DNA of 64,000 bases from Sediminicola sp035798135. GTDB lineage: Bacteria; Bacteroidota; Bacteroidia; Flavobacteriales; Flavobacteriaceae. Below are positions 25,009 through 33,945 of this stretch, piece after piece (the stretch's first letter is position 1; each line of letters starts with the position of its first letter). The DNA lies in assembly GCA_035798135.1 (NCBI GenBank), contig JAPFBR010000002.1:186001-250000 (forward strand), given 5' to 3'. Under the pieces are notes generated by a model that made no database searches, was not told the origin of the DNA, and saw only the letters and a program-made list of their open reading frames with translations. The position numbers and the translations under genes are program-made.

Positions 25009-25173
25009 TTACCGATCCAAAGAATCTTTAGCTTCTTTGGATTTTTGTAAAATCTCCTTCAACCGGGCCGCACGTTGTTCCTTTTCTTCCTTTAGCTTAT
25101 TTTTCTTACGATTCATCAGCTTGGTATGCATAGCCTTGTTCTTGGTATTCTTTTCCGCTCCTTTCTTTGCCAT
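25009..25173 (-). CDS. Small basic hypothetical protein (54 residues)
   Basis: An ATG at 25173 opens a 54-codon frame ending at TAA (25009-25011). The product begins MAKKGAEKNTKNKAM and continues as a lysine- and glutamate-rich amphipathic helix (KLKEEKEQRAARLKEILQK). More than a third of residues are Lys or Arg. The start lies 6 nt after the stop of the upstream minus-strand gene, so the pair probably forms an operon. The composition suggests binding to nucleic acid or ribosomes, but no family is recognised. Confidence 0.6.
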   Translation of the reverse strand: MAKKGAEKNTKNKAMHTKLMNRKKNKLKEEKEQRAARLKEILQKSKEAKDSLDR

Positions 25174-25179
25174 GACAAT

Positions 25180-25890
25180 TTAATTATACGCCTTTACTTC
25201 GCCCATGGATAGGGTTATAGGGCCAATTTGGTGAACGGCAGGCAAATAGGCGCCACTGTCCATTTTTTGCCATCCTTCCCAAGTGGCCTCAAGACCGCCA
25301 ATGGGGATAATGGATACCCACATCCGATAGCTTTCGGGAAAGCCGTTTTGATTAATTTTCCAAAGATAGGAATCTCCGGGGGTATCACCGCCAGAGGTAT
25401 AGGTGATCAGTAAACCTTTGGAACCATCATGAAGATGCACCAGGTGCTTTTCGGTGCCCATATCGAATAATTTAAAGGGGGCAACGAGCCAGAAGGAGTC
25501 ATTGTTGAAATTTTCAATGGCCTTTTTAATGAGCTTTTCTTTTTCACTTCCGGTAATCCTTTGACTATTTTTAAAAACCTTGCTATGCCCAAGTTCCATT
25601 AAATCCAGGTTTACAAAAATGTCATCCCATTTTACATCAACCATATGCTTTTGCTTGTCCCAATTATAGGAGTTTCTGCCATTGTGAAAAGACCATTCGA
25701 TGAATCTTGTTTTTTTATAGTCATTGAAATGAAGTGCTGTCTGTATTTTTATGGCCAATTCATCAGCCTCTGGTCCGGAATTCTTAATGACTTGGGGAAA
25801 AGGCTCATTATATACAGCATATAGAACAATAATAAGCAGCGTAAGAGCCGAGAGCAGTAAAAGGAATATTTTTGCTATTTTTTTGAACAT
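25180..25890 (-). CDS. Conserved hypothetical protein with N-terminal membrane anchor
   Basis: This 236-residue protein has one N-terminal hydrophobic segment (residues about 5-27) without a lipobox cysteine, then a soluble domain presumably in the periplasm. Recurrent aromatic motifs are visible: RFIEWSFHNGRNSYNWDKQ, VDVKWDDIFVNLD and DSYLWKINQNGFPESYRMWV. The pattern suggests a ligand- or lipid-binding beta structure, but I cannot name a family. The 54-residue basic gene follows after 6 nt. Confidence 0.6.
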   Translation of the reverse strand: MFKKIAKIFLLLLSALTLLIIVLYAVYNEPFPQVIKNSGPEADELAIKIQTALHFNDYKKTRFIEWSFHNGRNSYNWDKQKHMVDVKWDDIFVNLDLMELGHSKVFKNSQRITGSEKEKLIKKAIENFNNDSFWLVAPFKLFDMGTEKHLVHLHDGSKGLLITYTSGGDTPGDSYLWKINQNGFPESYRMWVSIIPIGGLEATWEGWQKMDSGAYLPAVHQIGPITLSMGEVKAYN

Positions 25891-25972
25891 TATATTGAAT
25901 TATACCAGTTTCCTACAATCAGCTATGATTCATTAAATAGTAAACTACTGCCATTTTCTATAGCTTCACAAA

Positions 25973-26623
25973 TTATTGGTGTGTGACATCTTTTGCCTCT
26001 TTTTCCAAATGATCCAGATATAAAATACCGTTCAAATGGTCCACCTCGTGTTGAACTATTACTGCCGTAAAAGCCTCTACCATTTCAGTGGCATGGGTAT
26101 TATCCAACTTATCGTATTCGAATAATACGGCATAGGCCCTTGTTTTGGTGGTATCACGTCTTTTGGGAATAGATAGGCAACCTTCCAGACAATCCTGCTT
26201 CAACTTAGAGTATTTGGTGATTTTTGGATTTAAATACACTTCAAACGGAAGGTTTTCCTTATCAAAACGTTGTACCCAAATGATATTTTTAAGAATTCCC
26301 ACTTGGGGTGCGGCTATTCCTGCGCCCAAGGACATGCTATCCCTCACCGTACTGTAAAGTCGCTCCACAAAACGTTGCAAAACTGGGTCATTAGGGTCAA
26401 TAGTCAGGGCTTCACTTTTGGTTCTAAGTAGAATGGAATCCTGTTTGTTGTTAATTTTAAAGACCCTCATGGGCTCGTTTTCCTCCCCGGACATGATCAT
26501 CTCTATTTGTTCCTCTGAAAAGTTGCTGTAATAAGACTCGGCAATGACTTGTCGCGTATTGGAGCAACTCACCAACAAACGGAGGAAGAAGAGAAGTAGT
26601 ATAAATTTTTTAAACATAACCAT
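25973..26623 (-). CDS. def: Peptide deformylase with lipoprotein signal peptide
   Basis: This 216-residue protein has all three deformylase motifs: GAGIAAPQVG (residues 100-109), EGCLSIP with metal ligand Cys149, and HEVDH (192-196) with two histidine ligands and the catalytic glutamate. Unlike ordinary deformylases it begins with a hydrophobic segment ending LLVSC, a lipobox with Cys20, so it should be exported and lipid-anchored. That is odd for an enzyme that removes formyl groups from nascent chains in the cytosol. It lies 16 nt downstream of gamma-glutamyltransferase on the same strand. A role in deformylating exported peptides or in another amidase reaction is inference. Confidence 0.85.
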   Translation of the reverse strand: MVMFKKFILLLFFLRLLVSCSNTRQVIAESYYSNFSEEQIEMIMSGEENEPMRVFKINNKQDSILLRTKSEALTIDPNDPVLQRFVERLYSTVRDSMSLGAGIAAPQVGILKNIIWVQRFDKENLPFEVYLNPKITKYSKLKQDCLEGCLSIPKRRDTTKTRAYAVLFEYDKLDNTHATEMVEAFTAVIVQHEVDHLNGILYLDHLEKEAKDVTHQ

Positions 26624-26639
26624 ATCAATAAAGAATCAA

Positions 26640-28325
26640 TTAAAAGCCTACTGCAGTATCGTCCCCGCGTTTGTCAGCTCCACCTTCCAATCTACCATCT
26701 GGCAATACCCTGATGGCATCAACCTTGCCAATGATAGGGGTGCGTTCCTCATTGATGATATATCCCTTGGCACTTAAAGCTGCTTTTAGTTCAAGTGAGA
26801 AACCTTCCGGCTCAAATACAACTACATCGGGAAGCCATTGGTGATGGAACCGTGGGGCATTTACCGCATCTTGCATACTCATGTTAAATTCATAGACATT
26901 GAGAATGGTTTGTGCGACAGCCGTAATTATAGTGGATCCTCCAGGGGTTCCTACGACCATATAAAGCTTGCCGTCCTTTTCCACAATACTTGGTGTCATG
27001 CTGCTCAACATTCTTTTACCGGCGGCAATGTTATTGGCTGCCGCACCTATGAGTCCAAACATATTGGGCACGCCCACTTTGGAACTGAAATCATCCATTT
27101 CATTGTTCAAGAAAAAGCCTAGCTCATCACAATACAATTTTGAGCCATAAGCCCCATTTATGGTTGTAGTGACAGATATGGCATTTCCTTCGCTATCAAC
27201 TATCGAATAGTGTGTGGTTTCATCACTTTCCACAATTTGAACCATGCCACGATCCATTTCCGATGATTTGGTGGCTTTCTCAAAGGAGAAATTTTCCATT
27301 CGTTCTTTGAGATATTTTTGACTCAACAACACATCCAGTGGGATGTCCACGAAATCAGGATCCCCCAAATAAAAGTTCCTGTCTGCATAAGCCCTTCTGG
27401 AAGCCTCGGTAAAGAGTTGTATTGTCTTGACCGAATTATGTCCAAACTTGGCCACATCATAGGGTTCCATCATCTTAAAAATCTGGTTTATGGTTACCCC
27501 GCCACTACTTGGGGGACTCATGGAGATGATTTTTATATCCTTATACTTAAATACAATGGGTTGACGCCATTGTGCCTCATAGGCTTTCAGATCTTCTTCT
27601 GTTACATATCCTCCCTTGCCCTGGATAAATTCGGCCAAGGATTTGGCAGTTTCCCCTTTGTAAAATCCATCACGCCCTTCTTTGGCAATTTTTTTGAGGG
27701 TTTTGGCCAAAGCCGGGTATTTTACGGTGTCTCCTTCTTTGTAGACCTTGGCAAACAAGGTGCTATCCGAACTGACTTCCACTATGATCTTCCGATACTC
27801 TTTCAAACGCTCTTCTTGCTTTTTGGTGACTACAACCCCCCTCTCGGCAAGGGCAATTACCGGGGCCAAAATAGTTTCCAAAGGAAGGGTCCCAAATTTT
27901 TTATGAACTTCAATTACTCCGGCTACAGTTCCTGGAACGCCTACTGCAGTTGCCCCCAACGTACTTTTATTGGGGATGACATTGCCGAGGGAATCCAAGT
28001 ACATATCCTTATGTGCAGACAAAGGCGCTTTTTCCCTATAATCCAAAGAACCGATATCTCCATTGGTTTTACGGTATACCATAAAACCGCCCCCTCCAAT
28101 ATTCCCTGCATAGGGATAGGCTACGGCCAAGGCCAGTTCAGTGGCCACCATAGCATCAAAGGCATTGCCTCCTTTTTTTAAGATTTCCGATCCAATAGCA
28201 GAAGCCTCTTCACGCGCAGAAACCACCATGGCTTTTTCTGTAACCAAACCGGTTGGTTGTGCAGGTTGCTTGGTTTTACATTGAATAAATAGAAAGAGGA
28301 TGAGTAGAAAACTTATTTTTCGCAT
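26640..28325 (-). CDS. ggt: Gamma-glutamyltransferase, lipoprotein form
   Basis: This 561-residue protein has a lipobox signal (FLFIQC, Cys16) and the complete GGT fold: GNAFDAMVATELALAVAYPYAGNIGGGGFMV near the N-terminus, PPSSGGVTINQI, the autoprocessing site ETTHYSIVD in which Thr370 should be the new N-terminal nucleophile of the small subunit, and GTPGGSTIITAVAQT near the C-terminus. GGT cleaves glutathione and other gamma-glutamyl compounds in the periplasm. Its start overlaps the ACP phosphodiesterase stop by 13 nt, and the lipoprotein deformylase follows after 16 nt, making a three-gene operon. Confidence 0.95.
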   Translation of the reverse strand: MRKISFLLILFLFIQCKTKQPAQPTGLVTEKAMVVSAREEASAIGSEILKKGGNAFDAMVATELALAVAYPYAGNIGGGGFMVYRKTNGDIGSLDYREKAPLSAHKDMYLDSLGNVIPNKSTLGATAVGVPGTVAGVIEVHKKFGTLPLETILAPVIALAERGVVVTKKQEERLKEYRKIIVEVSSDSTLFAKVYKEGDTVKYPALAKTLKKIAKEGRDGFYKGETAKSLAEFIQGKGGYVTEEDLKAYEAQWRQPIVFKYKDIKIISMSPPSSGGVTINQIFKMMEPYDVAKFGHNSVKTIQLFTEASRRAYADRNFYLGDPDFVDIPLDVLLSQKYLKERMENFSFEKATKSSEMDRGMVQIVESDETTHYSIVDSEGNAISVTTTINGAYGSKLYCDELGFFLNNEMDDFSSKVGVPNMFGLIGAAANNIAAGKRMLSSMTPSIVEKDGKLYMVVGTPGGSTIITAVAQTILNVYEFNMSMQDAVNAPRFHHQWLPDVVVFEPEGFSLELKAALSAKGYIINEERTPIIGKVDAIRVLPDGRLEGGADKRGDDTAVGF

Positions 28326-28906
28326 ATGGAAATATATTTCTGTTTGGAATAGGTGATTAGTTCATCAAAAAAAACAAAAAATTCTTTTTCAAAATCAATA
28401 TAATGGGTTTCGAGATCCAAGATAGCAAAATTCATTTTGCTTTTATTCTTTGTTCTACGGTTCATCCCGCTCAACACCCTGGAAATTCCATCTAAATTGG
28501 AGTAGTTGTAGATCCAATTATCCGATATCATATAGGGCATCATATGTTTTACCCCATCTGGTAAAATATCATAATTTTCTTCCAGCAGATCATAAAATCG
28601 TTCTACAAAAACGTCCAAAGGGGTATCGGAATACCGTTCCCAATTTTTGGCCAAAAAATGATCATAAAAAATATCTACGATAACACCGCTGTAGTGACTG
28701 TAATTTTCATGCAGTCGTTTGGTGCTCATTCTTACGGTAGGGTGGGAGTCTGTGAAAGTATCTATGGCCCGGTGGAGCATAATGCCTTTTTGGACATTAA
28801 TGGGCAAATGTTTGTGTCTGTTCCCCCGGATGCTGTCGGCAATAAAATTTCCAATGGTAATATCTTCATTTCCAAAGGAGAGATAAATATGTGCTAAAAA
28901 ATTCAT
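28313..28906 (-). CDS. Acyl carrier protein phosphodiesterase family protein
   Basis: This 197-residue protein starts MNFLAHIYLS and contains GNFIADSIRG, MLHRAIDTFTDSHP and VDIFYDHFLAKNW, the histidine- and aspartate-rich blocks of the AcpH family (HD-like metal site). The family removes the phosphopantetheine group from acyl carrier protein, though many homologues are untested. The gene is the first of a minus-strand run with ggt and the lipoprotein deformylase, overlapping ggt by 13 nt. Confidence 0.88.
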   Translation of the reverse strand: MNFLAHIYLSFGNEDITIGNFIADSIRGNRHKHLPINVQKGIMLHRAIDTFTDSHPTVRMSTKRLHENYSHYSGVIVDIFYDHFLAKNWERYSDTPLDVFVERFYDLLEENYDILPDGVKHMMPYMISDNWIYNYSNLDGISRVLSGMNRRTKNKSKMNFAILDLETHYIDFEKEFFVFFDELITYSKQKYISICEK

Positions 28907-28973
28907 AGACCGTATTCTGCTGTCATAAGGTCGAATTTACAAATTACCGCTATAGTAATAAACTGTAGAGGTG

Positions 28974-28981
28974 TATATTTG
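28974..28981 (+). promoter_or_regulatory. TAnnTTTG-type promoter element of glmM
   Basis: TATATTTG lies 21 nt upstream of the ATG at 29003. It matches the Bacteroidota -7 consensus; a -33 TTG is absent. It overlaps the first codons of the longer reading frame and so supports the start at 29003. Confidence 0.45.
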
Positions 28982-29002
28982 CAAAAACTTTTTCCAGTAC
29001 AC

Positions 29003-30391
29003 ATGACACTAATCAAATCAATATCAGGAATACGAGGTACCATTGGTGGTAAACCAGGTTCAAATTTGACCCCTATAGATGCGGTTAAATTTGCAGCGGC
29101 CTACGGCATATGGTTAAAAGAATACTCAAAAAAAGAAAAGCTCACGGTTGTTATCGGCCGAGATGCCCGAATATCAGGGGAGATGATCCAAAATATTGTG
29201 GTTTCCACTTTGATTGGATTGGGCATAGATGTTATTGATCTTAGCCTATCGACCACCCCAACCGTAGAAATTGCTGTTCCTATGGAAAAGGCCGATGGAG
29301 GCATCATCCTAACGGCAAGCCATAATCCGAAAGAATGGAATGCCCTAAAATTATTGAATGAAAAAGGAGAATTTTTGGATGCGGCCCAAGGAGCAAAGAT
29401 TTTAGAGATAGCGGAAAAGGAAGATTTCAATTTCTCCGAAGTAGACGATCTAGGGACCATTACAAGAAATGATGCCTATATAGATATTCATATTGATGAA
29501 GTATTGGACTTGCCATTGGTGGACAAGGAGGTAATAAAAGCTGCCAAGTTTAAAGTAGTGGTTGATGGAGTCAACTCTACGGGGGGCATTGCAATTCCTC
29601 AGTTGTTGAAGGAATTAGGGGTTGAAGTCGTAAAACTATATTGTGAACCTACCGGGCATTTTCCACATAACCCTGAGCCTTTAAAGGAGCATTTGGGCGA
29701 TATATGTGCCTTGGTGGTCAAAGAAAAAGCTGATTTTGGAATAGTGGTAGATCCCGATGTAGATAGACTGGCTTTTATTAGCAATGACGGTGAAATGTTT
29801 GGGGAAGAGTATACTTTGGTGGCCTGTGCAGATTATGTGCTGGGAAAAACAAAAGGTAATACCGTGTCCAACCTTTCCTCTTCCCGAGCATTAAGGGACA
29901 TTACAGAGAAACATGGTGGAACATACGAAGCTGCCGCTGTTGGAGAAGTGAACGTGGTGACAAAAATGAAAGCCAACAACGCTATCATTGGTGGTGAAGG
30001 TAATGGTGGTATCATTTATCCTGAAAGTCATTACGGTCGTGATTCCTTGGTAGGTACGGCCCTGTTTTTAATGCTGATGGCAGAACGTGGCGGTACCGTT
30101 AAGGAATTACGGGATAGCTACCCTAGCTATTTTATGAGCAAAAAGAAGATTGAGTTGACCCCAGAATTGGATGTGGATGCCTTATTGGTGGCCATGGAGG
30201 AAAAATATAAGGATGAACAGGTGACCAACATTGATGGGGTTAAGATTGATTTTCCAGAAAACTGGGTGCATTTGAGAAAATCCAACACAGAACCTATTAT
30301 CAGGATATATACGGAAGCCAAAAGTCAGGCTGAAGCAGATGGTTTGGCAGATCGGATCATCTCCGAGATAAAAGTGATAGCAGGTATTTAA
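29003..30391 (+). CDS. glmM: Phosphoglucosamine mutase
   Basis: From the ATG at 29003 the product is 462 residues. It has the alpha-D-phosphohexomutase domains in order: SGIRGTIGG at the N-terminus, the active-site serine loop TASHNPKEWNALK (Ser106), the metal loop VVDPDVDRLAF, the sugar-binding GGEGNGG and the C-terminal phosphate-binding SNTEPIIRIYTE. It interconverts glucosamine-6- and glucosamine-1-phosphate for peptidoglycan and lipopolysaccharide precursors. A wider hexomutase specificity is possible in Bacteroidota. A hairpin with a T run follows the stop. Confidence 0.9.
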   Translation: MTLIKSISGIRGTIGGKPGSNLTPIDAVKFAAAYGIWLKEYSKKEKLTVVIGRDARISGEMIQNIVVSTLIGLGIDVIDLSLSTTPTVEIAVPMEKADGGIILTASHNPKEWNALKLLNEKGEFLDAAQGAKILEIAEKEDFNFSEVDDLGTITRNDAYIDIHIDEVLDLPLVDKEVIKAAKFKVVVDGVNSTGGIAIPQLLKELGVEVVKLYCEPTGHFPHNPEPLKEHLGDICALVVKEKADFGIVVDPDVDRLAFISNDGEMFGEEYTLVACADYVLGKTKGNTVSNLSSSRALRDITEKHGGTYEAAAVGEVNVVTKMKANNAIIGGEGNGGIIYPESHYGRDSLVGTALFLMLMAERGGTVKELRDSYPSYFMSKKKIELTPELDVDALLVAMEEKYKDEQVTNIDGVKIDFPENWVHLRKSNTEPIIRIYTEAKSQAEADGLADRIISEIKVIAGI

Positions 30392-30413
30392 ATTATTCTA
30401 AAGATATCGTATG

Positions 30414-30459
30414 GGCTTGGAGAGATATTGAAGCAATTCGATACATCCGAGCCTTTTTT
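30414..30459 (+). terminator. Probable terminator of glmM
   Basis: GGCTTGGA (30414-30421) and TCCGAGCC (30446-30453) form an 8-bp stem with one G-T wobble and a 24-nt loop, followed by six T. It lies between the convergent stops of glmM and the acyltransferase. Confidence 0.55.
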
Positions 30460-31345
30460 ATTGAAATTCTTTGGGAACTTTCTTACGGTGTTTCCATCTT
30501 CTGTGGGTCCACAAGTAATATTCTGGCCTTTCTCGTATTTGTTTTTCTGTTTCCCTTAAAAACCGCTCTGTAATTTCGTTTTTTTCTGTTTGTGAACCGT
30601 TATAGGTAATAGGGATGAACTCGGCCTGGTAGTATCCTCTTTTTACTTTTGATACTTTGAGAAAAACCACGGCCAAATCCAGTTTTCTGGCCATAACTTC
30701 GGCACCGTTGTAAATAGGGACTTTTACGCCCATAAATTCACTCCAATACTGTGCCCTTGAAACCATGGGCGATTGGTCGCTGACCATTCCAAAAACACCT
30801 CGGATACCATCCTTTTCATTTCTAACCACCGTTTTAACGGTTTCATTTTGGGTAATGGGAGTGGTGTTCCATCTTGATCGATTTTTTTTGATGAGTCGGT
30901 CAAAATATTTATTGCCTATCTTTTGGTAAACAGCATATCCTTTCGATTCTACGTAATTGTTCATGCTAACGTTCCATTCCCAATTGGCGTAATGTGAACA
31001 TAGGACAAGGATGCTCTTTTTCTTTTCCAATTCTTGTATTACCTCCATATTGAGTACATGGTATCTTTTTTTAACCTCTTTTTTGGAAAGCCCCATTGTC
31101 TTTACCATTTCCAAAAACAGATCGCACATATGGTGATAGAAATCTATTCTGATGGTGTTCAATTCTGCATCGGTCTTCTCGGGGAAAACTAATTTTAAGT
31201 TGTTGTAGACTACTTTTTTACGGTATCCTATCACATGGTAAACCAGGAAAAAGACAACGTCGGAGACAAAGTAGAACAACCTGAACGGGAGTACGGAAAT
31301 AAGCCATAAAAAGGGATAGGCAAAGATATAAACTAGTAGCTGCAT
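30458..31345 (-). CDS. Lipid A-type lysophospholipid acyltransferase (LpxL/HtrB family)
   Basis: This 295-residue protein has an N-terminal hydrophobic segment (residues 5-40) anchoring it to the inner membrane and the acyltransferase motif HYANWE (His118-x4-Glu123), the HX4(D/E) catalytic pair. GVFGMVSDQSPMVSRAQYWSEFMG matches the LpxL substrate block, and the C-terminus carries PEYYLWTHRRWKHR. The family adds secondary acyl chains to lipid A; in Bacteroidota some members acylate aminolipids instead. It shares a short divergent promoter region with the rhomboid gene. Confidence 0.88.
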   Translation of the reverse strand: MQLLVYIFAYPFLWLISVLPFRLFYFVSDVVFFLVYHVIGYRKKVVYNNLKLVFPEKTDAELNTIRIDFYHHMCDLFLEMVKTMGLSKKEVKKRYHVLNMEVIQELEKKKSILVLCSHYANWEWNVSMNNYVESKGYAVYQKIGNKYFDRLIKKNRSRWNTTPITQNETVKTVVRNEKDGIRGVFGMVSDQSPMVSRAQYWSEFMGVKVPIYNGAEVMARKLDLAVVFLKVSKVKRGYYQAEFIPITYNGSQTEKNEITERFLRETEKQIRERPEYYLWTHRRWKHRKKVPKEFQ

Positions 31346-31361
31346 GCAAAAAATGTATGGG

Positions 31362-31391
31362 CAAATATAGCTATATTTGAACCCAAATCAA
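31362..31391. promoter_or_regulatory. Face-to-face divergent promoters forming a perfect palindrome
   Basis: CAAATATAG followed by CTATATTTG (31362-31379) is an 18-bp perfect palindrome holding a TATATTTG -7 element on each strand. The minus-strand promoter also has a TTG (31391-31389) at 19 nt spacing, so it is complete and serves the acyltransferase at 31345. The plus-strand copy lacks a -33 TTG and would serve the rhomboid gene at 31400. Confidence 0.55.
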
Positions 31392-31399
31392 CGTATCCT

Positions 31400-32047
31400 A
31401 TGAATATGCATATTGCCACTATTGCCATTATTGCCATCAACGTATTGGTCTCCTTAAAAGGATTTAATGATTTAAGCTTTTTTGAACGTTACAAGTTTAA
31501 TATTTCGGCCATAAAGGCTGGACAAAAGGACCGTATGTTTACCTCTGGTTTCCTTCATGTAGATTTCTCCCATTTATTCTTCAATATGTTCACCCTCTAT
31601 TTTTTTGCCAATGTGGTGATTGCTTGGTTGGGGGCTCCTATATTTCTACTGATTTATGCAGTCAGTTTGGGTGCTGGCAGCCTTTTGGCCCTATTTTTTC
31701 ATAAAAACGAACCTCTCTACAGCGCTGTTGGTGCCAGTGGTGCCGTTACGGGAATTTTATATGCCGCCATCTTGCTGCAGCCGGAAATGCAATTGGGGAT
31801 TATGTTTATTCCCATCCCATTACCTGCATATGTGATTGGTATTGCCTATTTATTGTATTCCATCTACGGGATGAAGAACAAAGTCGGCAATATTGGACAT
31901 ACAGCCCACTTTGGGGGTGCCATAGGCGGCTATGTGATGACCTTGATTTTTATGCCTAGCCTTTTGGTATCCGAAACCTTAATGGTCTTACTTCTGGCAG
32001 TACCCATTATCATTCTTTTTGCCCTGGAAAAGATGGGAAAAATATAA
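31400..32047 (+). CDS. Rhomboid-family intramembrane serine protease
   Basis: This 215-residue protein has six predicted membrane segments and the rhomboid catalytic dyad: Ser113 in GASGAVTGIL and His170 in AHFGGAIGGY. The upstream HLFFNMFTLYFFA segment supplies the conserved His-x-x-x-Asn of the oxyanion region. Rhomboids cleave single-pass membrane proteins within the bilayer. The start at 31400 is supported by a -7 promoter element 20 nt upstream. The substrate is unknown. Confidence 0.9.
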   Translation: MNMHIATIAIIAINVLVSLKGFNDLSFFERYKFNISAIKAGQKDRMFTSGFLHVDFSHLFFNMFTLYFFANVVIAWLGAPIFLLIYAVSLGAGSLLALFFHKNEPLYSAVGASGAVTGILYAAILLQPEMQLGIMFIPIPLPAYVIGIAYLLYSIYGMKNKVGNIGHTAHFGGAIGGYVMTLIFMPSLLVSETLMVLLLAVPIIILFALEKMGKI

Positions 32048-32230
32048 GAATCGAGTATTTATTAAGTGCTCGGTATTGGAAAATTTCATAAAATACATAG
32101 GGACAAATACCTTTTAGGCTGGATTTATGCCCTAAATAGGGACAGTTTGTCGAGAATATCACAATTTATTATACTTAGGTATAGATTTAAACGTTCTTTG
32201 ATAACCCAAATAATGTTAAACCTACTTATA

Positions 32231-33871
32231 ATGAAAAGAATTTCCCTACTATTTTCAACAGTATTGTTGTTGGCTACATCCTGTAGCGACGAATCTACAT
32301 ATTATGCCGAGCCTGAAAGTACCGTAAAAACGGAATCGAATATCCAAGTATTGACCAATAGTATTGTGTTTGGCAATTCTGGGGTATTGGATATTTTTGA
32401 AAAAGATGCGGCCACCGGCAAGTTTTCTAAAGGAAATGCAGAAGGAGTTGCAGGCGATTATCCTCTTACTTTGGTTGCACAGGTTAGTCCACCATCATTT
32501 GCAGGCGGAACCAATTTAACGGCCTCCCATGTGAATGTGAATGGCAATTTCGCCTATGTTTCCTATAATACGGTTGATGCAAGTTATGCAGGGGCCATTG
32601 ATATCATCAATGTATCAGATCCCAACTTTCCCATTGTAACTTCAAGAATGTATTTCACGAATAGAGATATAAATGCCTTAAAATATGATAATGGTTTTGT
32701 TTATGCCGTAGGTGGTATAGAGGCCGAAGGAGATCCAACGGCACTTTCAAACGCATTTGTTGCAAAAATTCCAACGACAAATGGAATTTTTAACGAGGCC
32801 GAAATAGTCTTCGCCTATCAGGATGGTTTTGTAGCCACAGATGTGGCAACAACTGCTACCAATGTTTATGTGACCAGTGGTATGGATGGTGTTTTGGCCG
32901 CTTATGATAAATTGACCATGACTATTACAAAAAGCGTACTTTCTTCGGATTTACGTTCACTGGCAATTCAGGACAATCAAATTGCTGTCTTGGATGGCGG
33001 TAAAGGGGTTAGTATTTATGACCAAAATTTTCAATTGCTTAAAGAAATAGCGATCAATAGCGATTTTGGTGTATCCACCAAGAGAACAGTTGATTTCGAT
33101 CAAGACCGTATCATCGTATCCGAAGGCTCTAAGGGAGTTGGTATTTATAATGCAACTTCAGGAGCGTTTATAGAGTATATTCCAATCCTGATCAATCCTG
33201 ATGGGGTAGCTACGGAAGATATCGTCAACAACGCCGTAGCCATCAACGAAGGGGTGGTACTTATGGCCAATGGAGGGGCAGGACTAAGTTTGAATGAGAG
33301 TAAGACCGATAATACAGAGGAGTTCGGTATCATTGATTTGGAAGGTTCCATTAATTTTGTGGAATCGAATGCAGATTATGTTTTTGCAGCCTCAGGAAAA
33401 TCGGGATTACAGATTCTTAAAATGAACAAACCTTCCGAAACCTTATTGAACAGATGTGCCGACCTTTTGGTCTACTCAGACAACAATAATATTAGAGTTG
33501 CGGCAGGAGAGTCACTTGAGTATTCTGCTGGACCCGGTAAGCGATTAAAAAGCGTCCATGTGGAAGGGTCGCTATTGTTGTGTGGTTCTTGGACCGTCCA
33601 AAATGATACTTGGATTATGGAAGATGCCTTGTTTGAAATGAACGGCAGCTATATTATTGGGAGCAATAAAAAGCAAAAAGAAATATTGGTAGCAAAGAAT
33701 GCCACCTTTAGAGTTGAAGGTAATCTCACCATTTATGGCGATTTAATCCTTGCGGATGGTGCTACCATAGAGTTTTTAAATAACGCGGTGGTTACTATTT
33801 TTGGAGATGTTGATCTTGGGGATGGAGCACAAGTTATTGGAGACTTTGAGGATGTGCGCAAAGCCTTCTAA
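32231..33871 (+). CDS. Exported lipoprotein with LVIVD-like beta-propeller repeats
   Basis: From the ATG at 32231 the product is 546 residues with a lipoprotein signal (LLLATSC, Cys18). The long frame to 32066 has no signal-like start, and an in-frame ATG 18 nt upstream is less likely. The middle part consists of repeated beta units such as GNFAYVSYNTVDASYAGAID followed by IINVSDPNFPIVTS, typical of LVIVD repeats that build a propeller. The last 110 residues (from about TLLNRCADL) form short polar beta turns resembling a right-handed beta-helix. Surface binding or adhesion is inferred. It is closed by a strong terminator. Confidence 0.75.
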   Translation: MKRISLLFSTVLLLATSCSDESTYYAEPESTVKTESNIQVLTNSIVFGNSGVLDIFEKDAATGKFSKGNAEGVAGDYPLTLVAQVSPPSFAGGTNLTASHVNVNGNFAYVSYNTVDASYAGAIDIINVSDPNFPIVTSRMYFTNRDINALKYDNGFVYAVGGIEAEGDPTALSNAFVAKIPTTNGIFNEAEIVFAYQDGFVATDVATTATNVYVTSGMDGVLAAYDKLTMTITKSVLSSDLRSLAIQDNQIAVLDGGKGVSIYDQNFQLLKEIAINSDFGVSTKRTVDFDQDRIIVSEGSKGVGIYNATSGAFIEYIPILINPDGVATEDIVNNAVAINEGVVLMANGGAGLSLNESKTDNTEEFGIIDLEGSINFVESNADYVFAASGKSGLQILKMNKPSETLLNRCADLLVYSDNNNIRVAAGESLEYSAGPGKRLKSVHVEGSLLLCGSWTVQNDTWIMEDALFEMNGSYIIGSNKKQKEILVAKNATFRVEGNLTIYGDLILADGATIEFLNNAVVTIFGDVDLGDGAQVIGDFEDVRKAF

Positions 33872-33889
33872 ACGAAGATAATTGATATT

Positions 33890-33925
33890 AAAAAAGCCCA
33901 AAACTAGCAAGTTTTGGGCTTTTTT
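33890..33925. terminator. Bidirectional terminator between propeller lipoprotein and TlpA-like genes
   Basis: AAAAAAGCCCAAAAC (33890-33904) pairs with GTTTTGGGCTTTTTT (33911-33925) as a 15-bp perfect stem with a 6-nt loop. It lies between two convergent genes and can end both transcripts. Confidence 0.92.
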
Positions 33926-33945
33926 TATTTAAGGTCGTTCTAATA

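Noticed and set aside
27318..28181. A 287-codon open frame opposite the gamma-glutamyltransferase gene
   Set aside because: It lies wholly antisense to a well-supported gene, has no recognisable motif and no promoter; it is a by-product of codon usage.
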